DNA of 64,000 nt from Oceanisphaera arctica (GCF_002936955.1 NZ_MPZM01000010.1:1-64000), one strand, 5' to 3'. Counted from the first letter of the stretch, positions 42,902-52,713 are shown. Numbers and translations: made by a program. Notes: generated by a model from the sequence alone, not told the origin.

Positions 42902-44236
42902 TCAGACCGATATGTACAGCGTCTTGAGGTGACAGAAGGCCTTGATATTGAAGCGCCCTTCCGGGGCCGGATTCAGTCCCGACGGATAACCCTTGCCTTG
43001 ATAAGGATCCATATTCACCAGACTGCGGCCGAACGGCAGCCGTCGTGCCAACTGCTCGCCCTGCGTAAGATCCCGGGTCCAGATACTGACGGTACCGTCG
43101 GGTCCCAGCTCCCGGCACATACCGGTAATGGCATCCAGATGCGGCACCCGTATCACGCAGGCCAGAGGGCCGCTCAGCTGCTGGCGAAATACTTCCATAT
43201 CAGGCTGTACGCCATCCAGCAGGGAAGCCGGATAATACCAACCCTCTCCTGCCGGCAGCTCACAGCCGAGCACAGCCCGGGAGCCGCCTGCCAATGCGGC
43301 CTTGACCTGCTGGTGTAATTCATCCCGCTGCAAACGGGTGGCCAGCGGACCCAGGCTGGACGCCAGCTGTTCTGGGTCGCCGGATTGCAGCTCACTCAGC
43401 CGGACCGACAGCCGGTCCACAAAGTCATCGGCAATGCCCTGCGTCACCATGAAGCCCCGCGCCGCATGCCCCAGCTGGCCCGCATTGCGAAAGCGCGAAC
43501 GCAGCGCCGCCTCTACCACCTGCTCCAGATCGGCGTCGTCCAGAATGACATGCAACTCGGTTTCATCCAGTTCCAGCACTATCGGCTTCAGCTGCTGCCC
43601 GGCCAGTGCCGCCACCCGACTGGCATCTTCCCGGTTACCGCTGAACGCCAGCGCCTTCACCCGGGCGTCGGCAATCAGGGTCGCTACCTGCGGCTTGCCG
43701 ATCAACAGGCTGAACACCAAACCATAGGGCGCCTCCGCTTCCGCCAGCAGCGCCTCGATTTCCCGGGCACAACGCGGCAGATTCTCGGCCAGTTTCAGCA
43801 GCAGGGCATTGCCAGCCATCAGCGTCGGTGCCAGCACCCGGAAGACCTGCCACAGGGGAAAACGCCAGGATGTCAGCAACAGCACAGTGCCCATGGGTTC
43901 GAAAGTGGTCATGCTACGCGCCAGCGGCAGCATGGCCTGGCCATGAGCGGCAAAATAGGCACATTCCCGGGCACAGCGGTCTACCTCGGCCAGCCCTTCG
44001 CTCAACAATTTGCCCATCTCCTGCGTCATGGTCAGCGCCAGTCGTTCCCGGTTGGCCGACAGCAAGGACGCCAGCCGGTTCAGCAAGGCGCTGCGCTCGG
44101 CGAAGGCACTGTGTCGCCATTCCTGCGCGGCCATAGCGTTCTGTTGCACCCGCCGCTCTAGAGCGGCGGCCGGCAGCGAACCGACGCGCTCCAGCTCAGT
44201 TCCCGAAGCGGGATGATAGGAAATAAATGTCGTCAT
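42902..44236 (-). CDS. Aldehyde dehydrogenase homologue lacking catalytic residues
   Basis: 444 aa, ALDH fold similar to succinate-semialdehyde dehydrogenases but shorter. The cysteine motif FxNxGQxC reads FRNAGQLG here: the catalytic Cys codon is GGG (Gly). The oxyanion Asn motif PWNFP reads SWRFP, so Asn is Arg. The general-base Glu region is VLELDETE, and the NAD-site Lys (LLLKLAE) is kept. With both the nucleophile and the oxyanion Asn gone it should not oxidise aldehydes. The frame is intact over full length, which argues against simple decay. Possible regulatory or binding role. Stand-alone. Confidence 0.85.
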   Translation of the reverse strand: MTTFISYHPASGTELERVGSLPAAALERRVQQNAMAAQEWRHSAFAERSALLNRLASLLSANRERLALTMTQEMGKLLSEGLAEVDRCARECAYFAAHGQAMLPLARSMTTFEPMGTVLLLTSWRFPLWQVFRVLAPTLMAGNALLLKLAENLPRCAREIEALLAEAEAPYGLVFSLLIGKPQVATLIADARVKALAFSGNREDASRVAALAGQQLKPIVLELDETELHVILDDADLEQVVEAALRSRFRNAGQLGHAARGFMVTQGIADDFVDRLSVRLSELQSGDPEQLASSLGPLATRLQRDELHQQVKAALAGGSRAVLGCELPAGEGWYYPASLLDGVQPDMEVFRQQLSGPLACVIRVPHLDAITGMCRELGPDGTVSIWTRDLTQGEQLARRLPFGRSLVNMDPYQGKGYPSGLNPAPEGRFNIKAFCHLKTLYISV

Positions 44237-44497
44237 GCTGGTTTCGGCCTCCTGCCGCCTGAACCCCGGCTTCGGCGAGGGATGATGCCAGCGGTGATAT
44301 ACTAGGAAGACGCCACTGGCGCCACCACCGCGAGCTCATGGTAAAGATCAAACTTGCCGTGACGTTATCCGGGTGCAAACGGCGCTACAATGGCCAGTTA
44401 TCCTCGATCGATAGATCCAAATAATCTGGTCCGCTGCATGATCCGCAGCCAGTCGGCTGACGGAAGCGGCCACGCCACAACAGAAGGGAGATCTAAC

Positions 44498-46294
44498 ATG
44501 GCAAACCAAGCCCTGGGGAAGCCGGGTATCTGGGCCCGGCTGCTGCCGTTCCTGCAGTGGGCACCTATGGTCAATGCCGTCAGTCTGCGGGCCGACGCCC
44601 AGGCCGGGCTGACCAACGCTGTTATCGTGCTGCCCCAGGGCGTGGCTTATGCCCTGATCGCCGGCTTACCGCCGGAATACGGGCTCTATGCCGCCATCAT
44701 ACCAGCCATTATCGCCGCCCTGTTCGGCTCTTCCTGGCATCTTATTTCTGGCCCCACCGCCGCCATGTCGATCGTGGTGTTCACCTCGGTCAGCCCACTG
44801 GCAGAGCCGGGTTCGGCCGAATTCATCGCCCTGGCGCTGACCCTGACCCTGATGAAGGGCGTCTTTCAGCTGGTGATGGCCGCTGCCCGGCTGGGAGTCC
44901 TGGTCAACTTCGTGTCCCACTCGGTGGTGATCGGTTTTACCGCTGGCGCCGCCGTGGTCATCGTTGTCAGTCAGCTGCAAAACCTGCTGGGGCTGTCGTT
45001 GCCGACCGAAGGCACCTTTACCGATAATGGTTGGCAGGTCCTCAGCCATTTATCCAGTGCCGACCCCTACAGTCTGGCGGTGGGCCTGACGACCCTGGTC
45101 AGCTGCGTGGTCATCAAAAAACTCCGGCCGCGCTGGCCCAATATGCTGATAGCCCTGACCCTGGCCAGTGGCCTGGCCTTCATTCTCGATCCCGGGCAAC
45201 AGCACATCGCCATGGTCGGCGCCATTCCCGCCAGCATACCGCCACTGAGTATCCCCGATCTCAGCTTCGGCAGTATGAGCGCCCTGTCCTCGGGCGCCCT
45301 GGCCATCAGTCTGCTCGGGCTGGTAGAAGCCTCCTCCATCTCCCGGGCCATCGCCAGTCGCTCTCACCAGCGACTGGATGACAATCAGGAGTTTATCGGC
45401 CAGGGCTTGTCGAATCTGGTCGGCGCCTTCTTCTCCTGCTATGCCTCTTCCGGATCATTTACCCGCACCGGCGTCAACTATACCTCCGGGGCCCGTACCC
45501 CGATGGCGGCGATTTTTGCCTCCTGTTTTCTGCTGGTGATACTGCAGCTGTTTTCCGACCTCACCGCCTGGCTGCCCATTCCCGCCATGGCCGGTCTGCT
45601 GCTGGTGGTGGCCTGGAACCTGATCGACTTTCGTCACATCAAACTGATCGTCCGCGCAGCCAAGTCCGAAACCACTGTGCTGATCGTCACCTTTGCCGCC
45701 ACCTTGCTGGTGGCGCTGGAATTCGCCATTTATGCGGGGGTGATACTGTCGCTGGTGTTTTATCTGAAACGCACCTCGACCCCTCGCATCGTCTCCATCT
45801 TGCCGGACCCGGATGCCAGGCATCCCTTCTTTGTCGGTGCCGAGAACCGCCGTCTGCCCTATTGCCCACAGCTGCGCATCATCCGCATCGAGGGTTCCCT
45901 GTTCTTCGGCGCCGTGAACCATGTGCAGGAATACCTGCAGAATATTCGCGAGCCTCGGTTGCTGATCGTGGGCAACGGCATGAATTTCGTGGATATCGTC
46001 GGGGCCGAAATGCTGCTGCAGGAATCACTGCGGCGACGGGCCGCCGGGGGTGACCTCTATCTCAGCAACCTCAAGGAAGGCGTGCTGCGTATTCTCAAAC
46101 GCAACAACCTGATCGAACGGCTGGGTGAGGATCATATCTTCATCAACAAGGGTCGGGCCATTCACCGCATCTACGCGCAACTGGACCCGGCGGTCTGCAA
46201 GACCTGTACCGCCAGGATCTTCCAGGAGTGTCATGTGGCCCCGCCCGGCGAGCGCCCTGCCGACGCTCAAATCATTACGCAGCAGAAAGCCTGA
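44498..46294 (+). CDS. SulP-family anion transporter with STAS domain
   Basis: 598 aa from ATG 44498 (MANQALGKPGIWARLLPFLQWAP), with AAGGGAGAT upstream; the frame extends to 44390 without that signal. About 12-14 membrane segments with the SulP hallmarks LTNAVIVLPQGVAYALIAGLPPEYGLY near residue 35 and GQGLSNLVGAFFSCYASSGSFTRT near residue 310. The cytoplasmic STAS domain is at ~450-560 (LRIIRIEGSLFFGAVNHV). The tail has an unusual CKTCTARIFQEC cysteine cluster. Substrate is probably sulfate or bicarbonate. Sulfate import or export linked to sulfonate use is possible but unproven. Confidence 0.9.
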   Translation: MANQALGKPGIWARLLPFLQWAPMVNAVSLRADAQAGLTNAVIVLPQGVAYALIAGLPPEYGLYAAIIPAIIAALFGSSWHLISGPTAAMSIVVFTSVSPLAEPGSAEFIALALTLTLMKGVFQLVMAAARLGVLVNFVSHSVVIGFTAGAAVVIVVSQLQNLLGLSLPTEGTFTDNGWQVLSHLSSADPYSLAVGLTTLVSCVVIKKLRPRWPNMLIALTLASGLAFILDPGQQHIAMVGAIPASIPPLSIPDLSFGSMSALSSGALAISLLGLVEASSISRAIASRSHQRLDDNQEFIGQGLSNLVGAFFSCYASSGSFTRTGVNYTSGARTPMAAIFASCFLLVILQLFSDLTAWLPIPAMAGLLLVVAWNLIDFRHIKLIVRAAKSETTVLIVTFAATLLVALEFAIYAGVILSLVFYLKRTSTPRIVSILPDPDARHPFFVGAENRRLPYCPQLRIIRIEGSLFFGAVNHVQEYLQNIREPRLLIVGNGMNFVDIVGAEMLLQESLRRRAAGGDLYLSNLKEGVLRILKRNNLIERLGEDHIFINKGRAIHRIYAQLDPAVCKTCTARIFQECHVAPPGERPADAQIITQQKA

Positions 46295-46437
46295 ACGCTT
46301 CCGGCAGGGCTAAACCCTGCCGGTGGTCCACTGGCCACATCCCCCCGAGTCAACTGGCCCCTGCCCGGGCCTGTGTCGACAGATACACTGTTAACACTTT
46401 GTTTACCCGTGTCGCTATAGCAACCGAGGGCAGAACC

Positions 46438-47418
46438 ATGACCAGTCTTATTCACGACCATCCGAGCCGGCTTGTTTCGGTGCGCGAGCTATTCAATATC
46501 GATTCCGATTTCAAGGTGCCGGTCTTCGAGCATAAAGACGAACACGTGCCCGATATCGATCCGGCCTATTGTTTCAATCCCGATGTCACCATGGCCATTC
46601 TGGCCGGCTTTACCCGCAACAGGCGGGTGCTTATTCAGGGGCTGCATGGCACCGGTAAATCCACCCATATCGAACAGGTGGCCGCCCGGCTGAACTGGCC
46701 CTGCGTACGGGTCAATCTGGATGGCCATATCAGCCGGCTGGATCTGGTGGGCAAAGACACCATAGTGCTGAAGGACGGTAAGCAGATCACCGAGTTTCAG
46801 GAAGGCATAGTGCCCTGGGCCCTGCGCCGGCCGGTGGCACTGATTTTCGACGAGTTCGATGCCGGTCGTCCGGACGTGATGTTCGTGATCCAGCGGATAC
46901 TGGAACAGGACGGCAAGTTCACCTTGCTCGATCAGAATCAGGTGATCACCCCTCATTCCCACTTCCGACTGTTCGCCACCGCCAATACCGTGGGCCTGGG
47001 CAACGTCAGTGGCCTGTATCACGGCACCCAGCAAGTAAACCAGGCGCAGATGGACCGCTGGAACATAGTGGCCAGCCTGGATTACCTGCCACGAGAAGAC
47101 GAAATCAGCATAGTGCAGGGCAAGGTGCCCCGTTATGCGGACGAGCGAGGCTACCAGCTGATCAGCACCATGGTGGCAGTGGCCGAGCTGACCCGATCCG
47201 GCTTTGCCGCCGGCGATCTATCTACCCTGATGTCGCCGCGCACCCTGATCGCCTGGGCCGAAAACACCGAGATTTTCGGCGATCCGGCGTTGGCTTTCCG
47301 GTTGTCGTTTCTCAACAAGTGTGACGAGGCCGAACGCCCCCTGGTAGCCGAGTATTACCAGCGCTGTTTCGATCAGGAACTGGAAGAATCCCGGTCACTC
47401 AAGCTGGCCCTGATGTAA
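46438..47418 (+). CDS. cobS: CobS-like AAA+ ATPase (cobaltochelatase subunit type)
   Basis: 326 aa from ATG 46438 (MTSLIHDHPSRLVSVREL). MoxR-type AAA+ ATPase: Walker A GLHGTGKSTHIEQVA near residue 66, Walker B VALIFDEFDAG near residue 135, and sensor-1 FRLFATANTVGLG. Closely resembles CobS of the aerobic B12 pathway, where CobS-CobT drive cobalt insertion by CobN. Forms a pair with the VWA protein downstream (166-base gap). No cobN or other corrin gene is in the window, so the client chelatase may be elsewhere or different. Confidence 0.88.
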   Translation: MTSLIHDHPSRLVSVRELFNIDSDFKVPVFEHKDEHVPDIDPAYCFNPDVTMAILAGFTRNRRVLIQGLHGTGKSTHIEQVAARLNWPCVRVNLDGHISRLDLVGKDTIVLKDGKQITEFQEGIVPWALRRPVALIFDEFDAGRPDVMFVIQRILEQDGKFTLLDQNQVITPHSHFRLFATANTVGLGNVSGLYHGTQQVNQAQMDRWNIVASLDYLPREDEISIVQGKVPRYADERGYQLISTMVAVAELTRSGFAAGDLSTLMSPRTLIAWAENTEIFGDPALAFRLSFLNKCDEAERPLVAEYYQRCFDQELEESRSLKLALM

Positions 47419-47584
47419 GCAATATTATCGGATTGAACCGGCGGTGATTAAGGTAGATACCCACATTCTGCGTTGTGGTGGAAAAACGGCCGGCTTTCCC
47501 GGCTCGCCGTCAATCCTTCATGGAGGCTAAGCTAATCCCTTTTCCCCGTCGGTTCCCTCTCTCGTCTTGTGAGGAAGCCCCAAT

Positions 47585-49363
47585 ATGACCACGCCCCCTA
47601 CTACACCCCCTACTACACCGGGCCAGGGCCAGGACCAGGCCCAACAAGAACGCAGGCAGCAGCGACTCGAAGAACTGAGCGCCGCCCTGATCCGCGCCCT
47701 GTCGGCCCAGCATGCTCTGCGTTACCGGGGGCACCGGCTGGAATTGCAGGGGCGGCCCTATCCGCTGCGCGCACCCCATCTGCACCCGCAGCAGGGGCTG
47801 GACGATCTGGGCTCATTTCGTGGCGTCGCCGATGCCATCGCCCTGCGCCTGCGCCACAACGATGCCGAGCTTCACCGACACTGGCTGCCGACGCCGCCCA
47901 TCGCCCGGCTGGTGTTCGAACTGCTGGAACAGCTCAGGGTCGAGTCTCTGGTCGAATCCTGGCACCCGGGCAGCAAACACAACCTGCATCACAGATTTGA
48001 CGCCTGGTGCAACCAGTTTCAGGCCTCGGGCCAGACCGAAACCCATATCGGGCTCTTGCTGTTCACCCTGGCCCAGATGAGCTGGGTGCAGCTGGGCGGC
48101 GGGCCGCTGGAAGAAACCACCGAGATGATGATTGAGTCGACCCGCATGTTTCTGCTACGGGAGATAGGCCCCGCCTTCGGTCTGATCCGCCGCCATCGCC
48201 ATGATCAGGCCGCCTTCGCCGAGCAGGCTCTGTCTATCGCCCTGTGTATGAACGAGCTGATCGACGATCTCGGCCAGAAGCAAGGCGCCGATGGCAAACA
48301 GGAAGAAGCGCTCAGCGAAGACACCAAACGGGCGTTCGGCCTCTTGCTGGATCTGGAAGGCGGCGATGAAGCCGGCCAGGCCCTGGCCGAACAAAGTCAC
48401 CATAGTCGCCTGCGCCAGGCCGCCGAGGCATTGGACTATCACGTTTACGACGGCAGTTTCGACCGGGAGTGGCCCGCTCACAAGCGGGTGCGTCCCGAGC
48501 TGCTGGAGCGCCTGCGAGAAGGTCTGGATAACCGCATCCGTGAGCAGGGGCTGAACCTGAATGTGCTGACCAAGAAACTGCGCCGCCTGCTGGCCCGCCC
48601 ACAACGTCAGGGCTGGAGCTTCGGCGAAGAAGAAGGGCAACTCGACGGCCGCCGGCTGTCGACCCTGGTCACTTCGGTGGCCGACCGTCGCGTATTCAAG
48701 CAGGAACAGCAAGAGCCGAAAGGCGATGCGGTGGTCACCTTCCTCATCGACAACTCCGGCTCCATGCGTCCCCATATCGAAAGTATCAGCATGCTGGTGG
48801 ATACCCTGGCCCGGGCACTGGAACGGGTCGGCGCCAAGGTGGAAATACTGGGTTTCACCACGGGTCACTGGAACGGCGGTCAGCCGCTGCGGCGCTGGCA
48901 GCGAAGCGGCCGTCCGGCCAATCCCGGCCGGCTGAACGAACGTTGTCACCTGGTCTACAAAGATGCCGATACGCCCTGGCGACGAGCCCGCCGCAATATC
49001 GCAGCCCTGCTCAAGGCCGACTTGTTCCGCGAGGGGCTGGATGGCGAGGCGCTGTTATGGGCGGAACAGCGGCTGCTGGCACAGCCCGCCCAGGATCGGC
49101 TGCTGCTGGTGATCTCCGACGGCTGCCCCATGGACACCGCAACCCGTCAGTGCAACGAACAGGATATTCTCGACTTGCACCTGCGACAGGTCAGTGGCCG
49201 GCTGGAACGGGAGGGCCGAATCTCCCTCTGCGCCCTGGGCGTGGGACTGGATCTGAGCGACTACTATCGGCACAGCCAGCTGCTGGATTTGAGCCGGACT
49301 CTGGACAACAAAGTATTCGATGAAGTGCTGGCGTTGATGGGTAAGACGCTGGAAAATAGATAA
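47585..49363 (+). CDS. cobT: CobT-like VWA-domain protein
   Basis: 592 aa, start ATG 47585 with GAGGAAG upstream. The N-terminus is a low-complexity P/T/Q segment (TTPPTTPGQGQDQAQQERR). The C-terminal 200 residues form a von Willebrand A domain with a MIDAS motif FLIDNSGSMRPHI near residue 385 and a second metal-site segment VISDGCPMD near residue 510. This is the CobT layout, the partner of CobS in a MoxR/VWA metal-insertion chaperone. The acidic middle of typical CobT is short here. Followed by ~300 bases without a gene. Confidence 0.86.
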   Translation: MTTPPTTPPTTPGQGQDQAQQERRQQRLEELSAALIRALSAQHALRYRGHRLELQGRPYPLRAPHLHPQQGLDDLGSFRGVADAIALRLRHNDAELHRHWLPTPPIARLVFELLEQLRVESLVESWHPGSKHNLHHRFDAWCNQFQASGQTETHIGLLLFTLAQMSWVQLGGGPLEETTEMMIESTRMFLLREIGPAFGLIRRHRHDQAAFAEQALSIALCMNELIDDLGQKQGADGKQEEALSEDTKRAFGLLLDLEGGDEAGQALAEQSHHSRLRQAAEALDYHVYDGSFDREWPAHKRVRPELLERLREGLDNRIREQGLNLNVLTKKLRRLLARPQRQGWSFGEEEGQLDGRRLSTLVTSVADRRVFKQEQQEPKGDAVVTFLIDNSGSMRPHIESISMLVDTLARALERVGAKVEILGFTTGHWNGGQPLRRWQRSGRPANPGRLNERCHLVYKDADTPWRRARRNIAALLKADLFREGLDGEALLWAEQRLLAQPAQDRLLLVISDGCPMDTATRQCNEQDILDLHLRQVSGRLEREGRISLCALGVGLDLSDYYRHSQLLDLSRTLDNKVFDEVLALMGKTLENR

Positions 49364-49661
49364 CCAAAAAATAACATTAAGTTTACAATGCGTAATTGCA
49401 AGCATCTGAAATTAAAGAAATTAAATTCTGGTCCCAGCCCACAGACACAAGTGGCCCTAACTATTTAAGGGGCCAGATTCGAGTATTGACCATGGGTATA
49501 TCCTCTCGGCCCGGCAGGAAGCCTGCAGGCCGGGAGAGCGCATGAATAAAAAACACTGCCAGTTGTAGGCGACCTGAAGCAGAAGGCTTCATTCGCCTGG
49601 CATCACGGAAGGTCACGACTCCCCCCCAGTGGCGGAGCATCAAAAACCGGAGCAAGAAGCC

Positions 49662-50678
49662 ATGTTATTCAAGCAACGTTTTATCAAGTCTATGTCCTTC
49701 GCCCTTTGTGCGGGCGCCATTGCCGCAGCCAGTTCGATGGCCCATGCCGCCACCTTCAGGGTCGCGGTCGGTGACGGTGCCGGCAGCGCACAGCACGCGC
49801 TGGGACTGAAATTTGCGGAAGAGTTCAAGGCAAAAACCAACGGCAAACACGACACCAAGATGTTCCTCAACGGTCAGCTGGGTGACGAGCAGGCAACGAT
49901 CAACGATGCTTCCATGGGGCTGCTCGACTTCTCCATTCTGGCCATCAACAACGTGACCCCCTTTTCTCCTACCGTTGGCGTTCTGACCCTACCCTACATG
50001 ATGCAGAGCCTGGAAGATGCGGTGGCCCTGACTCAGGGCGACGTTGGCAAGGAACTGACAGAAAATACCATTCGTGACGCCGGTGTGCGCATCGTCGGCT
50101 GGACCTATACCGGTTTCCGGGTGCTGACCAACTCCAAGAAACCGGTAGAGACACTGGCGGATCTGGAAGGCCTTAAGATCCGCGTTCCTCAGAACGAAAT
50201 CATGATCGATACCTATCGCGCCTGGGGCATCAACCCGACCCCCATGGCCTGGTCAGAAACCTTTACCGGCCTGCAGCTGGGCGTGGTAGATGGTCAGGAC
50301 AACCCATATCTCACCGTTTCGGCCATGAAGTTTGACGAAGTGCAGAAGTACATCACCGATATCCGCTACCTGTTCTCCATCGAGCCGCTGATCGTGTCTG
50401 AAGCCGTGTTCCAGTCTCAGCCTGCCGACGTACAGCAGGCCATTCTGGAAGCCGGTCAGACCGCGACCGAGCACAGCGCCAAATGGCTGGTAGAGCAGGA
50501 AGACAAGATCAAGGCCGAGCTGACCGCCAAAGGCATGGAAATCACCAAGCCGGCCAACGGCGAAAAGGAGTGGATGGAGAAAGCCGTCAACCAAGTCTGG
50601 CCCAAGTACTATGACCAGCTGGGTGGCAAGGACAAGCTGAACACCATCCTTAAATCCCTGGGACGCGACACCATCTAA
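49662..50678 (+). CDS. TRAP transporter substrate-binding protein (DctP type), second system
   Basis: 338 aa from ATG 49662 (MLFKQRFIKSMSFALCAGAIAAASSMAHA signal peptide, GGAG upstream). The mature protein has the DctP anion-binding segment GLKIRVPQNEIM and MAWSETFTGLQ, then VDGQDNPY. It is clearly the same subfamily as the DctP at 24781-25779. The substrate is probably another sulfonate or carboxylate; taurine-type TRAP systems (TauKLM) are the nearest contextual guess because xsc and tauXY follow within 10 kb. A terminator hairpin separates it from dctQ. Confidence 0.93.
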   Translation: MLFKQRFIKSMSFALCAGAIAAASSMAHAATFRVAVGDGAGSAQHALGLKFAEEFKAKTNGKHDTKMFLNGQLGDEQATINDASMGLLDFSILAINNVTPFSPTVGVLTLPYMMQSLEDAVALTQGDVGKELTENTIRDAGVRIVGWTYTGFRVLTNSKKPVETLADLEGLKIRVPQNEIMIDTYRAWGINPTPMAWSETFTGLQLGVVDGQDNPYLTVSAMKFDEVQKYITDIRYLFSIEPLIVSEAVFQSQPADVQQAILEAGQTATEHSAKWLVEQEDKIKAELTAKGMEITKPANGEKEWMEKAVNQVWPKYYDQLGGKDKLNTILKSLGRDTI

Positions 50679-50696
50679 ACCGTTGCTGCAACCGGA

Positions 50697-50724
50697 GAGC
50701 ACCCCTGAACGGGTGCTCTTTTTT
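50697..50724 (+). terminator. Intercistronic terminator between dctP and dctQ
   Basis: GAGCACCC/GGGTGCTC stem, six-base loop, then TTTTTT. It lies 19 bases after dctP and 16 bases before dctQ. Partial read-through would give much more binding protein than permease. Confidence 0.85.
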
Positions 50725-50739
50725 CAGGGAGAAATTGCC

Positions 50740-51330
50740 ATGACCATCGGCAAACTGATATTCAAGATTATCGACAATATCGAAAACGTGATCTGCAGGA
50801 CGCTGCTCGCCTCTTTTGTCATCCTGCTCTTCATCCAGATCATATCGCGCCAGGTATTCGATCATTCATTGTCCTGGACCGAGGAACTGTCGACCTACAT
50901 GTTTGTGTGGTTCGTTTATTTCGGCGCCAGCTACGCCACCAAGCTCGCCGCCCACAACAGGGTCACCTTTCAGTTCAAATTCTTTCCGCCCATTGTCGCC
51001 GTTATTTCCGAGGCCATCGCGGATCTGATCTGGGTCTGTTTCAACGCCTACTTTGTTTTTTTGAGCTACGACTTCGTGTTCAACAAGATGAACCTGTTCT
51101 GGAAATCCCAGACCCTGGGTTTCCCGATGAAATATGTCTACATGATACTGCCCATTGCCTTCGCACTCATGACCATACGCATACTGCAGGTCAATTATTA
51201 CAAGCTGATTAAGGGTATAGATATCCGGGATCCCGAATCACTGGAAGTCGAGAAGCTGATCGAATCTTCCTCTTCTTCTAAAAATTCCACCAGCACAACC
51301 GAGTTAAAGCAGGAGCATACCCATGGTTGA
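50740..51330 (+). CDS. TRAP transporter small permease (DctQ type), second system
   Basis: 196 aa from ATG 50740 (MTIGKLIFKIIDNIENVICRT), with AGGGAG upstream; the open frame begins earlier inside the terminator. Four membrane segments and the DctQ signature LSWTEELSTYMFVWFVYFGASYATKLAAHNRVTF near residue 50. C-terminal tail is Ser/Glu-rich and cytoplasmic. Its end overlaps dctM by eight bases. Confidence 0.92.
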   Translation: MTIGKLIFKIIDNIENVICRTLLASFVILLFIQIISRQVFDHSLSWTEELSTYMFVWFVYFGASYATKLAAHNRVTFQFKFFPPIVAVISEAIADLIWVCFNAYFVFLSYDFVFNKMNLFWKSQTLGFPMKYVYMILPIAFALMTIRILQVNYYKLIKGIDIRDPESLEVEKLIESSSSSKNSTSTTELKQEHTHG

Positions 51331-52666
51331 ATCATCAGTCGTCATGATCCTGTTCGGGAGCTTTCTGCTGTTACTGCTGCTCGGCGCTCCCATCAGTGTG
51401 TCTTTGGGGGTAGCCGCTCTGGCGTCTTTTATTTATCTGGACGAGAACCCCATCAAGTTTGTGCAGATCGCCTTTACCTCGGTCGGCTCTTTTCCCCTGA
51501 TGGCCCTGCCTGCCTTTATTCTGGCGGGTGCCCTGATGGAAGCGGCGGGCATATCCAAGCGGCTGGTGGATCTGGCCGAAAGCTTTGCCGGCCCCTTTAC
51601 CGGCGGCATGTCGGCCGCCACCGTTATGGCCTGCATGTTCTTCGGCGCCATTTCCGGCTCGGGTCCGGCCACCACTGCCGCCGTCGGCATGCTGATGATA
51701 CCCGCCATGATAGATCGCGGTTACGGTAAGGGTTATGCCTCTGCCATTACCGCCTCATCCGGTGGCCTCGGTGTGGTGATACCGCCTTCCATTCCCATGG
51801 TGATCTTCGGTATTTCCGCCATGGGCATGATGGCGCCTCCCGAGGCCATTGCCCAATACGGCCAGTTTCAGTCGGTTTCCATTCCCAAGCTGTTTATCGC
51901 CGGTGTCTTGCCGGGCATGGTGCTGGCGGGTGGCTTGCTTATCATGAACTATTTTCTGTGTCGCAAGCACGGTTACAAGGGCACAACCGAAGGCTGGTCG
52001 GCCCGCGTTACCCGAACTGCCCTGCGCAAGGGGTTCTGGTCGATACTGGCGCCGGTGGTAATTCTGGGCGGCATCTACAGCGGTCTGTTCACCCCCACCG
52101 AGTCGGCCATCGTCGCCATCTTCTATACACTGGTGATCGGTTTCTTCGTGCACCGGGAACTGAAGTTCAAGGACGTGATGCGCTCGCTGGAAACCACCAC
52201 CTGGCTGACCGGGCGGGTGCTGCTTATCCTGTTTACCGCCACTGTGTTCGGCCGTCTGCTGGTCGAGAACCAGATCCCGGCCATCGTCGCCGCCTCCATG
52301 CTGGAAATGACCACCAACCTGTATCTTATCTGGGCGCTGATCATCTTCTTCCTGCTGTTTGTCGGCATGTTCATGGAAACCCTGGCCGCCATCATGATAC
52401 TGACGCCGGTATTGCTGCCGATAGCCTATAACCTGGGCATAGATCCGATTCACTTCGGCATAGTGGTGGTGTGCTGCCTGTCCATCGGCTTCCAGACCCC
52501 GCCTTTGGGCGAAAACCTGTTTATCGCCTCCGGGGTGTCCGGTACCTCCATCGAAGAAATTTCGGTTCGCGCTCTGCCGTTTGCCGTGACCTCGGTACTC
52601 GCGGTGTTCATCATCGCCTACATACCGCAGATCACCTTGTTCCTGCCCGGACTGCTGGGATATTAG
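51323..52666 (+). CDS. TRAP transporter large permease (DctM type), second system
   Basis: 447 aa, about 12 membrane segments, with the same signatures as the 22801-24081 paralogue (FGAISGSGPATTAAVG, SGGLGVVIPPSIPM, TPPLGENLFI). It differs by an insertion of about 20 residues near residue 165, after VIFGISAMGM. It overlaps dctQ, so the two are co-translated. A 28-bp palindrome follows before the usp gene. Confidence 0.93.
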   Translation: MVESSVVMILFGSFLLLLLLGAPISVSLGVAALASFIYLDENPIKFVQIAFTSVGSFPLMALPAFILAGALMEAAGISKRLVDLAESFAGPFTGGMSAATVMACMFFGAISGSGPATTAAVGMLMIPAMIDRGYGKGYASAITASSGGLGVVIPPSIPMVIFGISAMGMMAPPEAIAQYGQFQSVSIPKLFIAGVLPGMVLAGGLLIMNYFLCRKHGYKGTTEGWSARVTRTALRKGFWSILAPVVILGGIYSGLFTPTESAIVAIFYTLVIGFFVHRELKFKDVMRSLETTTWLTGRVLLILFTATVFGRLLVENQIPAIVAASMLEMTTNLYLIWALIIFFLLFVGMFMETLAAIMILTPVLLPIAYNLGIDPIHFGIVVVCCLSIGFQTPPLGENLFIASGVSGTSIEEISVRALPFAVTSVLAVFIIAYIPQITLFLPGLLGY

Positions 52667-52685
52667 CGACGGGTTCACTATGATA

Positions 52686-52713
52686 GACAGGGCCGACAGC
52701 TGTCGGCCCTGTC
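52686..52713 (+). other. 28-bp perfect palindrome between dctM and usp
   Basis: GACAGGGCCGACAG followed directly by its reverse complement. No T-run follows, so it may stabilise the upstream mRNA or reduce read-through into usp. Confidence 0.7.
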
